From: Cupriavidus pauculus
GTDB lineage: Bacteria; Pseudomonadota; Gammaproteobacteria; Burkholderiales; Burkholderiaceae
Assembly (NCBI RefSeq): GCF_002858765.1
Contig: NZ_PJRP01000004.1
Coordinates: 62,001-126,000, forward strand
Length of the DNA: 64,000 nt
Direction: 5' to 3'
Position 1 is the stretch's first letter, and each line of letters begins with the position of its first letter. The notes beneath the pieces are model-generated. The model worked only from the letters and a program-made list of their open reading frames with translations, had not been told where the DNA came from and searched no databases. Both the position numbers and the translations under genes were made by a program. This document shows, one piece after another, positions 43,493 to 51,697 of this stretch.

Positions 43493-43680
43493 GCTTGGTC
43501 GCGGCAGGACTGGGATTCACCGTGGTCGGCGCCTCGGTCGCGGCAGTGGACAGGAATGACGTGGCGGTCGTCCCCCTGAAGACGCAGGCAACGCTAGTGG
43601 CCGTGACGCGAGTTGGCGATGCCAGCTCAGCTGTACGAGAGTTTGTCGCGGCCCTCGCGCTTCCGGGGCCGCGTCCATGA
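43445..43680 (+). pseudogene. LysR C-terminal fragment
   Basis: The frame reads QEAIEIHTALGLVAAGLGFT and VVGASVAAVDRNDVAVVPLK then VREFVAAL, the last part of a LysR effector domain (usual LVAAGLGVxLVPASV, VxPL, FL). No DNA-binding or central part is present. It is fused directly after the nucleotidyltransferase relic, marking an old deletion junction near 43440-43465. Confidence 0.75.
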
Positions 43681-43816
43681 CCGCTTCTCGCCTTTAAACG
43701 CGCCGCATGCTGCACGGTCACGCGCTTGGGAATCTGTGCAAGCCGGTGGCGACATCAAGCCCTTTCTCCACGGTCTCTCGTCCACCGCCCACTGGCGGTT
43801 AGTGCCACATGCACAA

Positions 43817-43845
43817 AAGTGGTGATATATTACATATCACCACTT
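43817..43845. promoter_or_regulatory. 29-bp inverted repeat, operator-like
   Basis: AAGTGGTGATAT (43817-43828) and ATATCACCACTT (43834-43845) are perfect 12-bp inverted arms around ATTAC. A -10-like TATATT (43826-43831) lies inside. It is 20 bases before the esterase ATG. No intact regulator is adjacent. Confidence 0.82.
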
Positions 43846-43865
43846 AAATAAGCGTCGCTTCCGTC

Positions 43866-44540
43866 ATGTTCGATCCTTCTTTGCTAGGCCGGATGACTTT
43901 TACGCACGCCGAGCCGTCACAGCCCGCCTTGCCGCCGGGCCGTCACCGGCTTGGAATTGCCGACGAGCGTGATGCTGTCCTGTACGTACCGGCAGGGCTC
44001 GGCCCGGCGCAGGCGCCATTGCTGGTCATGTTTCACGGCGCCGGCGGCTTTCCGGAAAAGGTGTTGCCGTTCATCGAGCCGCACGCGGACATGCATGGCT
44101 TTCTGGTGTTGGCGCCGCATTCGACCTTTCCCACGTGGGACATTGTCATTGGCGGCAACGGGCCCGACTTGGAGCGGCTGCAGCAGGCGCTGGCCGCCGT
44201 CTCGGCTCGTTACCGGATTTGTCGTGACCGACTGGCGTTCGCAGGCTTCTCGGATGGCGCGAGCTACGCGCTTTCAATCGGTATCACCAACGGCGATATT
44301 GCCAGCCACATCATCGCTTTCTCTGGCGGGTTCATGTCCGTATTCACGCAGGAAGGCACGCCAAAGGTCTTCATCGCGCATGGGCTGGCCGACGAGCAAC
44401 TGCCCGTGCACACTAGTGGCCGCGCCAATGCCGCCAAGCTAAAGGCTGCGGGTTACGACGTCGAGTATGTCGAGTTCAATGGCATGCATGCAATTCAACC
44501 GGCGATTGTGACCGAGGCCATCCGCTTTTTCCTGGCATAG
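43866..44540 (+). CDS. Alpha/beta-fold esterase (phospholipase/carboxylesterase or PHB-depolymerase-like)
   Basis: The 224-residue protein has the oxyanion region LLVMFHGAGGFPEK, the nucleophile elbow AGFSDGAS (Ser129), a likely acid Asp176 in IAHGLADEQLPV and His208 in FNGMHAIQP. It has no signal peptide, so it is likely cytoplasmic. The fold is the short esterase type acting on esters of small alcohols or lysophospholipids. It follows a long operator-like repeat and is 53 bases upstream of the AAA ATPase gene, which may be cotranscribed. Confidence 0.85.
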   Translation: MFDPSLLGRMTFTHAEPSQPALPPGRHRLGIADERDAVLYVPAGLGPAQAPLLVMFHGAGGFPEKVLPFIEPHADMHGFLVLAPHSTFPTWDIVIGGNGPDLERLQQALAAVSARYRICRDRLAFAGFSDGASYALSIGITNGDIASHIIAFSGGFMSVFTQEGTPKVFIAHGLADEQLPVHTSGRANAAKLKAAGYDVEYVEFNGMHAIQPAIVTEAIRFFLA

Positions 44541-44593
44541 CGCTCCATCACGTCGCGTGAGCCCTGGGATTTGCCGCTAACGGAGTGCAACCC

Positions 44594-46219
44594 ATGAATT
44601 TCGAGATTCCGCAGTCCCTGATTCACCCGCTACTTGCAATGGTCAAAGCCGAGTCTCCGCTGGCCCGGGAGCTCAAGGAGCACGGCATCTGTCATGGCAG
44701 CATGTCAGTGTCAGTCCGGCTGTTTGACGCGCAGTCGCTGAATTCGCTCTATACACTGAGCAAGGCGCAGAACGAGCGCGAACTTCTTTTCCAGATGCTT
44801 GCGCTGGATAACATCTACAACGCGCCACAGGCGCGCATTATTCCTAGCCTGGAGTTGCTGGCAGCAGGACTTGTCGCCTACCTGTCTCGCGATGTCATCG
44901 ACGGCTGGCTGTATCAGCGCAGCCGCGATGGCGTAATGCTGCCGTGGCTAGTCCAGCGCGTTCGTCACGTAGAGCCCGAGCAGGGCATGCCCTACGTTGC
45001 GATCGACCTGGTGGCGAATACCATGTTGTCTGCCAATTCGGAGTTGACCGATCCCGCACGGCGCAGGTCGGGTATGACAACTTCGATCGTCGTCACGCGT
45101 GACGAGATCGTCGATCGTACGATCCCCCAACTTCTTGCCGATTTCGGCTACTTCAAGGAATGCGCGGAATTCCGGCAGGAATACGAACGGCATGCGCAAC
45201 TTTTTGTGCGCTACCAGCGCGGCTTCGGCGCACAGTACATCGCCACGGGGTCCGCCTTCACCGCCGAAGGTAAAGGCGCCGTCGCGCTCGCGCGCCTTGG
45301 CGACGGCGTGGCGGCTCGCTGCATCAATGACGAGGAAAGGCTCGAACGTCGTTTCGAAGTGACCTGTGACGCGGAGTTCTGGCGCAAGGCCGGTGTTACG
45401 ACCGGCTTTGAAAAGATACCGCGACATGGCTACGTACACTTATTCCATCTGGAATGGCACCAAAACATCTGGGTGCATGTGCAGCATCTGAGCGAATATC
45501 GCTACCGGCCCGAACTGCGCGACAAGCTGGTGCTGCCGGATCACCACCGCGACCTGATCGACATTCTGACCTCGCACATGGACATCTTGGTACAGGACTT
45601 CGTGGCGGGAAAATCGGGCGGTACAACTATCCTCTGTCAGGGTGCGCCAGGCCTTGGTAAGACGTTGACCGCAGAGGTGTATGCGGAAGTCGTCGGCAAG
45701 CCGCTCTACCGCGTACATTCCGGACAATTGGGTACGACTGCCGCATCGGTCGGCGCGAGCCTTACGGAGATACTGCGCCGGGCCATGCGCTGGAATGCGG
45801 TGCTGCTGCTGGATGAGGCAGATGTCTACATTCGCCGCCGCGGCAACGACCTGGAGCACAACGCTATCGTTGCGGAGTTCCTGCGCACGCTGGAGTATTT
45901 CAACGGGCTGTTGTTCATGACGACCAACCGTACCGGCGACGTCGATGATGCCATCCTGTCGCGCTGCATTGCTACCATCCAGTACGAGACGCCGGGCAGG
46001 GACGATGCGGCGAGGCTGTGGCGCCTGCAATCCGACCAGTACAGTGCGGCGCTGAGCGACGAATTGGTGGACGTATTGACTGCTGCCTACCCGAAAGCGA
46101 GCGGACGCGACATCAAGGAGCTGATGAAACTCGCTACCCGCTATGGCAAGGCGAAGCAGACGACGTTATCCGAAGATGTGTTCAAGCTATGCGCTCAGTT
46201 CCGAACAATTGAAACATGA
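44594..46219 (+). CDS. AAA ATPase with a novel N-terminal region
   Basis: The 541-residue protein has a C-terminal AAA module: Walker A GAPGLGKT (350-357), Walker B VLLLDEAD (403-410), sensor 1 FMTTNRTG (Asn445) and an arginine finger in SRCIAT (Arg457), followed by a helical lid. About 330 residues precede it with no recognised domain (one blocks reads VHLFHLEWHQNIWVHVQHLS). It should form a ring remodelling protein complexes, but its client is unknown. GGAG 8 bases upstream supports ATG 44594 over GTG 44585. The esterase gene upstream is its only candidate partner. Confidence 0.88.
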   Translation: MNFEIPQSLIHPLLAMVKAESPLARELKEHGICHGSMSVSVRLFDAQSLNSLYTLSKAQNERELLFQMLALDNIYNAPQARIIPSLELLAAGLVAYLSRDVIDGWLYQRSRDGVMLPWLVQRVRHVEPEQGMPYVAIDLVANTMLSANSELTDPARRRSGMTTSIVVTRDEIVDRTIPQLLADFGYFKECAEFRQEYERHAQLFVRYQRGFGAQYIATGSAFTAEGKGAVALARLGDGVAARCINDEERLERRFEVTCDAEFWRKAGVTTGFEKIPRHGYVHLFHLEWHQNIWVHVQHLSEYRYRPELRDKLVLPDHHRDLIDILTSHMDILVQDFVAGKSGGTTILCQGAPGLGKTLTAEVYAEVVGKPLYRVHSGQLGTTAASVGASLTEILRRAMRWNAVLLLDEADVYIRRRGNDLEHNAIVAEFLRTLEYFNGLLFMTTNRTGDVDDAILSRCIATIQYETPGRDDAARLWRLQSDQYSAALSDELVDVLTAAYPKASGRDIKELMKLATRYGKAKQTTLSEDVFKLCAQFRTIET

Positions 46220-46508
46220 CAAACAAATGTCCGTATATCGCTCACTTTGACCGGAGCGTGGCAGCCTAACGATGCAAATATGCTTCCCCCTAAGGCCTGT
46301 CGCTCGCTTTACGCCGAAGTGCCGCTTCTGAATCAATCGTAGGAACGCGGCAAATTTGCGGTCAGGAATATCCTACGACCGTTTCAGTTATCCGTGATAC
46401 GCATTGTTGTCACGCACCGAAGGCATTTGGCCTCTTTCTCATCTAGTCTCGAAATCAAGGAGGCGGCCGAGGCTGAAGGCAGCGTCCTGAGTCAGAAGGA
46501 GTGGCACG

Positions 46509-46724
46509 ATGCGCAATTCCCAGAGTTCGCTACGCGGTCTCGTAGAAAAGTGGTTGTCGCCAAGCGAGGCTAGCCCCGTGCGCGTCACCCGTTTTGGTCA
46601 ACTCGCCGACCATAAGGGTTGCTTCGTGTACGTCGAATCGATCCCAGCCACGCGAGGCCTATCCATGGCATTTTTCCGTCATGGCGACGGCGAGTGGTAC
46701 GTGTTTCCGCCGAGTGCGCGCTAG
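46509..46724 (+). CDS. Small hypothetical protein
   Basis: The 71-residue frame has AAGGAG 7 bases before its ATG. The sequence contains a beta-rich core (VRVTRFGQLADHKGCFVYVE, GEWYVFPP) and a short N-terminal helix (SLRGLVEKWLSPSE). No family recognised; looks like a real small cytoplasmic protein. Confidence 0.65.
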   Translation: MRNSQSSLRGLVEKWLSPSEASPVRVTRFGQLADHKGCFVYVESIPATRGLSMAFFRHGDGEWYVFPPSAR

Positions 46725-46828
46725 CAGCGACCGTACGAGACTTTTGTCCCTTGACGGTCTTGCAGTACGCCAGTGGTTGCGGCACTGCGGCACTTCTGAC
46801 TAACGGACTTACTGACACGCCAGTTTTC

Positions 46829-46876
46829 GCCCCTAACGGTGATCGCTCCTAACAGTGATCGCCCTTAGCAGTGAGC
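46829..46876 (+). repeat. Three tandem 16-bp repeats
   Basis: GCCCCTAACGGTGATC, GCTCCTAACAGTGATC and GCCCTTAGCAGTGAGC follow one another without a gap. They lie next to the stop of the Gly-rich protein gene. Function unknown; could be replication slippage or an operator array. Confidence 0.75.
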
Positions 46877-46892
46877 CTGCAAGCCGGTGAGC

Positions 46893-47606
46893 TTATCGGA
46901 GCGAATCAGCGTCACCGTCTTCGTGATGTGACGTTCCAAGTCCCACGCCGACCCCAACACCGGTACCCATTCCGCCCGCCCCAATACCCATTCCGCCGAC
47001 GCCAGAACCTTTGCCTCCCGCGATTCCGCCTCCGCTTTCCTTGCGTCCTTCGCCTTTGCGCGCGGCGCTACCCGGGCGCGTCGGGCCTTGCCGGGGAATC
47101 GCCAAATGGCTAGGGATCGGGTCCAAGTCCAGAACGTTCCGGATGAAGTCGCGCAGTGACACGACAAGTTCGCTGGTGTCGATAACCCGGCCCGCCGCCA
47201 AGTCTGAGGCCGCCTGGGCGGCCAAGATAACTTGTTCCTCGGTCCCGAGCAGAAGGATGTCCGATAGTGCCGCCTCGACAGCATCTCGGGTGCGCCGCGA
47301 CCTGTCCGTCGACGGCCAAGCCACCTCCGCCGATGGGCTGACCGGGGCTGTCTGAGCGGCTCTTCGGGCATCGCGCCGATGCTGAGGGTCAACGGCCAGA
47401 TTGCCGGTGAACGAACCGCCCAGCGTCTTGTAGGCGGCCATAAGTGTGCGTAGGCGCTCGTTGATCTGGCGATTTTCCCGCTCGCGGCGCTGTTGGATCG
47501 TCTGCATGGCCACCAACCGGAAGCCCACACCTATCAACGTGATCAAGGCGAGACCCAGCAACGTTGACAGGAGCGCCTGCCAGGAACTGAAATCAATAGC
47601 TCGCAT
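46893..47606 (-). CDS. Membrane-anchored protein with Gly-rich tail
   Basis: The 237-residue protein has one N-terminal membrane span (LLSTLLGLALITLIGVGFRL), a charged helical part (QTIQQRRERENRQINERLRT), a central helical domain (EAALSDILLLGTEEQVILAA), and a tail of Gly/Met/Val repeats (GGGIAGGKGSGVGGMGIGAG). The helical middle is protein-like and conserved in style; the family is not known to me. It is upstream of the tandem 16-bp repeats and close to the repeat-protein gene, both on the minus strand. Confidence 0.72.
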   Translation of the reverse strand: MRAIDFSSWQALLSTLLGLALITLIGVGFRLVAMQTIQQRRERENRQINERLRTLMAAYKTLGGSFTGNLAVDPQHRRDARRAAQTAPVSPSAEVAWPSTDRSRRTRDAVEAALSDILLLGTEEQVILAAQAASDLAAGRVIDTSELVVSLRDFIRNVLDLDPIPSHLAIPRQGPTRPGSAARKGEGRKESGGGIAGGKGSGVGGMGIGAGGMGTGVGVGVGLGTSHHEDGDADSLR

Positions 47607-47794
47607 CGGGGGATTCAGGGAAGCAGGGCGGCGAATGGGAGCGAGTGGCCGCAGACATAACAGATCGGGTGCCGATTCACGAGAGAATCTGATCGGTACC
47701 CGCTCTGCCTGCGGCTCGTCGTCTGCATCCGCGCGCGCCTCTCTCCGTTTCGCTCTCCAAAGGCGCGAAGCGGCTCGGCGACGCCGCCTAATTA

Positions 47795-48115
47795 CTACTT
47801 CTTTGCCCCGTCAGTGTAGGGATCGGGCTTGCCGGTCTTTGCGCCGTCCGTGTACGGGTCGGCCTTACCAACTTTTGCGCCGTCTGTGTACGGGTCAGCC
47901 TTTTTCGGCGCGAGATCGGAACGCGTTGAGGTCTTTGCGCCATCCGTGTACGTATCGAACTTCCCTGCCTTCGCGCCATCCGTGTACGGATCAGGCTTCC
48001 CAGTCTTGGCACCCTGGGTATACGGGTCGACCGGCTTTTGTTGTGCATACACTACGTGCGTCGCTCCAGCCGCCGCGATGGCAACAATCAATGAGGGGAA
48101 TAGCGTCTTGCTCAT
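47795..48115 (-). CDS. Secreted protein with six DPYTDGAKxGKP repeats
   Basis: The 106-residue protein has a signal peptide (MSKTLFPSLIVAIAAAGATH, then VVYAQ) followed by six copies of about 13 residues: DPYTQGAKTGKP, DPYTDGAKAGKF, DTYTDGAKTSTR with an insertion, DPYTDGAKVGKA, DPYTDGAKTGKP and DPYTDGAKK. The repeats are rich in Asp, Tyr and Lys, so the mature protein is probably disordered and could bind ions or the wall. CGGAG lies 9 bases before the ATG. Function unknown. Confidence 0.82.
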   Translation of the reverse strand: MSKTLFPSLIVAIAAAGATHVVYAQQKPVDPYTQGAKTGKPDPYTDGAKAGKFDTYTDGAKTSTRSDLAPKKADPYTDGAKVGKADPYTDGAKTGKPDPYTDGAKK

Positions 48116-48464
48116 GAGGTGGATCTCCGAAGATGGGCGCGACTCAGATGCCTATGCCGATAGGGCCCAAATATCGGGTAGGCGTTTGCAGATAGTACGC
48201 TTCTAGGCTCCAACATGTCGTCCGCGAACATTCCATTCGGACGTACGGCGAAGTCCGCCAGGGGATCTTTGATCGGAGGTAAGGGGCGGCGGTGCCTCTT
48301 CCGCATGCCCTTTCAGCATGGAGCACGCAACATCCATTCCAATGCTTGTTTTGCATAACCGGCAAACGCCGCCGTGACGGTAATACTCTCTTTGCATGAC
48401 CCCGACGATGGGGATGTCAGCCCCATACACTTCATAGAAAGCAGGTTGCTGAGGGAGAAAAGTC
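48116..48464. other. Divergent intergenic region
   Basis: These 349 bases lie between the repeat-protein gene and aspartase. A minus-strand frame of up to 99 codons (48203-48502) contains CRLC and a Cys near the end but overlaps the aspartase start and has no ribosome site; it is not called. Confidence 0.4.
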
Positions 48465-49892
48465 ATGGCCGACACACCGTTTCGCATCGAACACGACCTC
48501 ATTGGAGACAGAGAAGTGCCGTCGGATGCCTACTATGGCGTCCACACCCTTCGTGCCGTTGAAAATTTTCCTATCACTGGCACACCCATTTCCATCTACC
48601 CGGAGTTAATCAAGGCGCTCGCGGCAATCAAGCAGGCGGCCGCGCTTGCCAACCATGAGTTGGGTCTCCTGGACGAACCGCGATGCAATGCCATCGTGGA
48701 CGCCTGCAAGGAAATCATCGCTGGTCGTTTGCACGAACAATTCGTCGTCGACGTGATTCAAGGCGGCGCGGGCACCTCGACAAACATGAATGCCAACGAG
48801 GTCATCGCCAACCGTGCGTTAGAACTGCTCGGCCACAAGAAGGGCGAATACGCGCATCTCCATCCCAACGAGCACGTCAACATTGGCCAAAGCACCAACG
48901 ACGTCTATCCGAGCGCGCTCAAGGTGGCGACGTGGTTCGGTATTGCCGGACTGATTGACGCGATGGCCACGCTGCGCAACGCGTTCGAAGCTAAGGCGGC
49001 AGAGTTCGCGCACATCATCAAGATGGGGCGTACCCAACTGCAGGACGCCGTGCCAATGACGCTGGGCCAAGAGTTCAGCACTTACGCGGTGATGTTGGGT
49101 GAGGATGAGCAGCGCCTGCGTGAGGCGTCAATGCTCATCTGCGAAATCAACCTGGGTGCCACAGCGATCGGCACTGGCATCACCGCACACCCTTCGTACG
49201 CGCCTTTGGTATTGCAGCGGCTTCGAGACATCACGCGCATTCCGCTACAGACGGCCCCAAATCTAATCGAAGCGACGCAAGACTGCGGCGCCTTCGTGCA
49301 ACTTTCCGGGGTCCTCAAGCGTGTAGCGGTGAAGCTGTCAAAGACTTGTAACGACCTGCGGCTCCTATCGAGCGGTCCCCGGGCAGGACTCAACGAAATC
49401 AACCTGCCACCGATGCAAGCGGGCTCCAGCATCATGCCCGGAAAGGTAAACCCGGTCATTCCTGAGGTCGTCAATCAGATCGCCTTTGAAGTGATTGGCA
49501 ATGACGTCACTGTGACCTTTGCAGCAGAGGCAGGGCAACTGCAACTCAATGCGTTCGAGCCGATTATTGCCCACAGCCTCTTCAAGAGCGTGAGTCACCT
49601 TCGGAATGGTTGCTTGACGCTCGCAGAACGCTGCGTCAAGGGTATAACCGCCAACGAAGAGAGGCTTCGTGCGATCGTGGAGAATTCCATCGGTATCGTG
49701 ACGGCGCTGAACCCATACATCGGATACGCCAATGCGACGGCTGTCGCGCAGGAAGCCCATGCCACCGGTGGTAGCGTCTATGAAATCGTGCTGCAAAAGG
49801 GCTTGCTGTCGAAAGAGGAGCTGGATCGAATTCTTCGGCCAGAGACGCTGACGCAACCGGTACCACTTGAAACTAAGGGCCCATCGCGCTGA
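48465..49892 (+). CDS. aspA: Aspartate ammonia-lyase
   Basis: The 475-residue protein is full length for aspartase and has GGAGTSTNMNANEVIANRAL, NEHVNIGQSTNDVYPSALK and the signature AGSSIMPGKVNPVIPEV, whose Ser is the catalytic base. It converts aspartate to fumarate and ammonia. A GAGGGAG site precedes the ATG. As the asparaginase gene is 34 kb away, no operon link is visible, but together they could feed asparagine into the TCA cycle. Confidence 0.92.
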   Translation: MADTPFRIEHDLIGDREVPSDAYYGVHTLRAVENFPITGTPISIYPELIKALAAIKQAAALANHELGLLDEPRCNAIVDACKEIIAGRLHEQFVVDVIQGGAGTSTNMNANEVIANRALELLGHKKGEYAHLHPNEHVNIGQSTNDVYPSALKVATWFGIAGLIDAMATLRNAFEAKAAEFAHIIKMGRTQLQDAVPMTLGQEFSTYAVMLGEDEQRLREASMLICEINLGATAIGTGITAHPSYAPLVLQRLRDITRIPLQTAPNLIEATQDCGAFVQLSGVLKRVAVKLSKTCNDLRLLSSGPRAGLNEINLPPMQAGSSIMPGKVNPVIPEVVNQIAFEVIGNDVTVTFAAEAGQLQLNAFEPIIAHSLFKSVSHLRNGCLTLAERCVKGITANEERLRAIVENSIGIVTALNPYIGYANATAVAQEAHATGGSVYEIVLQKGLLSKEELDRILRPETLTQPVPLETKGPSR

Positions 49893-49954
49893 ACGTTCGG
49901 CTATGCCGAAGCACACGCGCCTGGCGGGCCGGCACTGGGGTCAATTTCCATATC

Positions 49955-49983
49955 TTGACTGATCGTTCCAATATGCGTAGCAT
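49955..49983 (+). promoter_or_regulatory. tetR promoter with overlapping operator-like site
   Basis: TTGACT (49955-49960) and TAGCAT (49978-49983) are 17 bases apart. The stretch TTGACTGATCGTTCCAA contains half of a TTGGAACG-type TetR palindrome; a related sequence, TTGAACGAACATTCCA, precedes the quinone oxidoreductase gene. The predicted start point coincides with the ATG at 49990. Confidence 0.55.
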
Positions 49984-49989
49984 GGTGCG

Positions 49990-50556
49990 ATGGCTAGAAA
50001 TAAGGAATTCGACGTCGATCAAGTGCTGGACGCCGCCATTGGCGTGTTCCGGGAGCATGGGTATGCGGGAACTTCCGCCACCATGTTGACTGCCGCCATG
50101 AAGATTGGGCGGCAAAGCGTGTACGACACCTTCGGGGACAAATGGCAGCTCTATTGCGCGTCGGTGAATCGCTATGGCGATGCCGAACGACAGGCCCATC
50201 TCGATGCGTTGAATGCCGGGCCGACGTCCCTCGACGGTCTGCGCCGAATGATGCAGCGCGTGGTAGCCGAAGCCCATCTTCCGTGCCTCGGCGTGGGCTC
50301 GATCAGCGAGTTTGGCCGTAGCAACGATGAACTGGTCCGAATTCACGAGGCTCAGGGAAGGGTCTTGCGCAAGGCCATCGCGGCCAAGGTGCGGCAGGCA
50401 AAGACCGAGGGCGACGTCGCGCGGAGTCTAGATCCCGATCAAGTGTCTGGATTCCTGATGGCGAATCTCGCGGGGATACGTCTTGCTGCGCGCGGTGGTG
50501 CCAATAAAGCGGAACTACAGGAACTCGGCCGGCTTGCCTTGCAAGCGCTGCGCTGA
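49990..50556 (+). CDS. TetR-family regulator
   Basis: The 188-residue protein has the TetR helix-turn-helix at about 8-55 (VLDAAIGVFREHGYAGTSAT, MLTAAMKIGRQSVYDTFGDK). The ATG has no ribosome site and lies at the predicted transcription start, so the message may be leaderless. It is 49 bases upstream of a codirectional quinone oxidoreductase, its likely target, typical of the small TetR-oxidoreductase pairs that respond to electrophiles. Confidence 0.88.
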   Translation: MARNKEFDVDQVLDAAIGVFREHGYAGTSATMLTAAMKIGRQSVYDTFGDKWQLYCASVNRYGDAERQAHLDALNAGPTSLDGLRRMMQRVVAEAHLPCLGVGSISEFGRSNDELVRIHEAQGRVLRKAIAAKVRQAKTEGDVARSLDPDQVSGFLMANLAGIRLAARGGANKAELQELGRLALQALR

Positions 50557-50605
50557 TTTTTTTTGACCTATTCTTGAACGAACATTCCAGAAAGAGAGGA
50601 GAGCG

Positions 50606-51574
50606 ATGAAAGCGGTTGTCATGAAGGATGTGGGCGATGTTGATGTGCTGGCATACGTCGACCGTCAGGATCCGAACCCGGGGCCCGGCGAAGTGCTGGT
50701 CAGCGTTGCGGCTGCGGGTGTGAATTTCATGGATATCGGTGTGCGCCAGGGAATGGCCTGGACCGGGGTATCCAATCCCAAGATTCTGGGTGTCGAAGGC
50801 GCCGGCTGCGTACTGGCGGTCGGCGACGGCGTGAGCGACTTTGCCGTTGGGGATCGCGTGGCCTGGGTCTACGCACCCGGCAGCTATGCGGAAATGATCA
50901 CGATGCCTGCCGAAGCGCTGGTGCCGCTGCCTGACGACATTGACTTTTGCACCGCGGCGTCGCTGATGATGAATGGGCTGACTGCCAGCCACTTTGCCAC
51001 GGAGTTCTATCCGGTGCAGGAAGGGGACATCGCCTTGGTGCATGCTGCGGCAGGTGGTGTCGGTTCGCTGCTGACGCAGATTATCAAGCTACGCGGAGGG
51101 CGGGTCATCGGCCGCGTTTCATCGGAAGCCAAGCGGCGCGTGGCCGTGGAGGCCGGGGTCGATGATCTGTTGATCGACAACAAGGGCAGCTTTCTGAGCG
51201 CCGTCATGCGCCTGACCAACGGGGAGGGTGTGCACGTGGTCTACGACGGCTCGGGGCCAGCGTCGTTCCAGGCGTCGCTCAACTCGCTACGTCATGCTGG
51301 AACCTTTTGCTGGTTCGGCCCGGTGTTGGAGGCGTCCAGGGCAATCGAACTGTTCAGCCTGCCCAAGAGTATCAAGATCGGTTTCGCCGTATTTTCCGAC
51401 CACATCCGCACGCCGGAACAGCTGCGCGAGCGCTCGGCGCAACTGTTCAACTGGGTACGCCAAGGCAAGCTGAAGGTGTTCAACGGCGGCGAGTACGCGC
51501 TGGCCGATGCTGCTAGGGCCCATGCCGACATGTGGAGTCGGCAGACATCCGGCAAGCTCTTACTTGTCCCCTGA
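50606..51574 (+). CDS. NADPH:quinone oxidoreductase (zinc-free MDR)
   Basis: The 322-residue MDR protein lacks zinc-ligand cysteines and has the QOR pattern AAGVNFMDIGVRQG, GVEGAGCVLAVGDGVSDFAV, AAAGGVGSLLTQIIK for the cofactor site and YDGSGPASFQASLNSLRHAG. It should reduce quinones or alpha,beta-unsaturated carbonyls with NADPH. GAGAGGAGAG sits upstream of the ATG. It is controlled, by position, by the TetR gene just upstream. Confidence 0.9.
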   Translation: MKAVVMKDVGDVDVLAYVDRQDPNPGPGEVLVSVAAAGVNFMDIGVRQGMAWTGVSNPKILGVEGAGCVLAVGDGVSDFAVGDRVAWVYAPGSYAEMITMPAEALVPLPDDIDFCTAASLMMNGLTASHFATEFYPVQEGDIALVHAAAGGVGSLLTQIIKLRGGRVIGRVSSEAKRRVAVEAGVDDLLIDNKGSFLSAVMRLTNGEGVHVVYDGSGPASFQASLNSLRHAGTFCWFGPVLEASRAIELFSLPKSIKIGFAVFSDHIRTPEQLRERSAQLFNWVRQGKLKVFNGGEYALADAARAHADMWSRQTSGKLLLVP

Positions 51575-51697
51575 GTTTCTGGCGGACCCATGCTCGTGCG
51601 TATGCCCATCCTGCTTCAGGCGGACGGCATGCCCGGAGGCGAGACGCTATGCCGGCGTCTCGCCTCTCCGACTATCGCGGCGCAAGCCGTCCACGCC

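Noticed and set aside
48203..48502. 99-codon minus-strand ORF with a CxxC motif
   Set aside because: Overlaps the start of the aspartase gene head-on and has no ribosome site.
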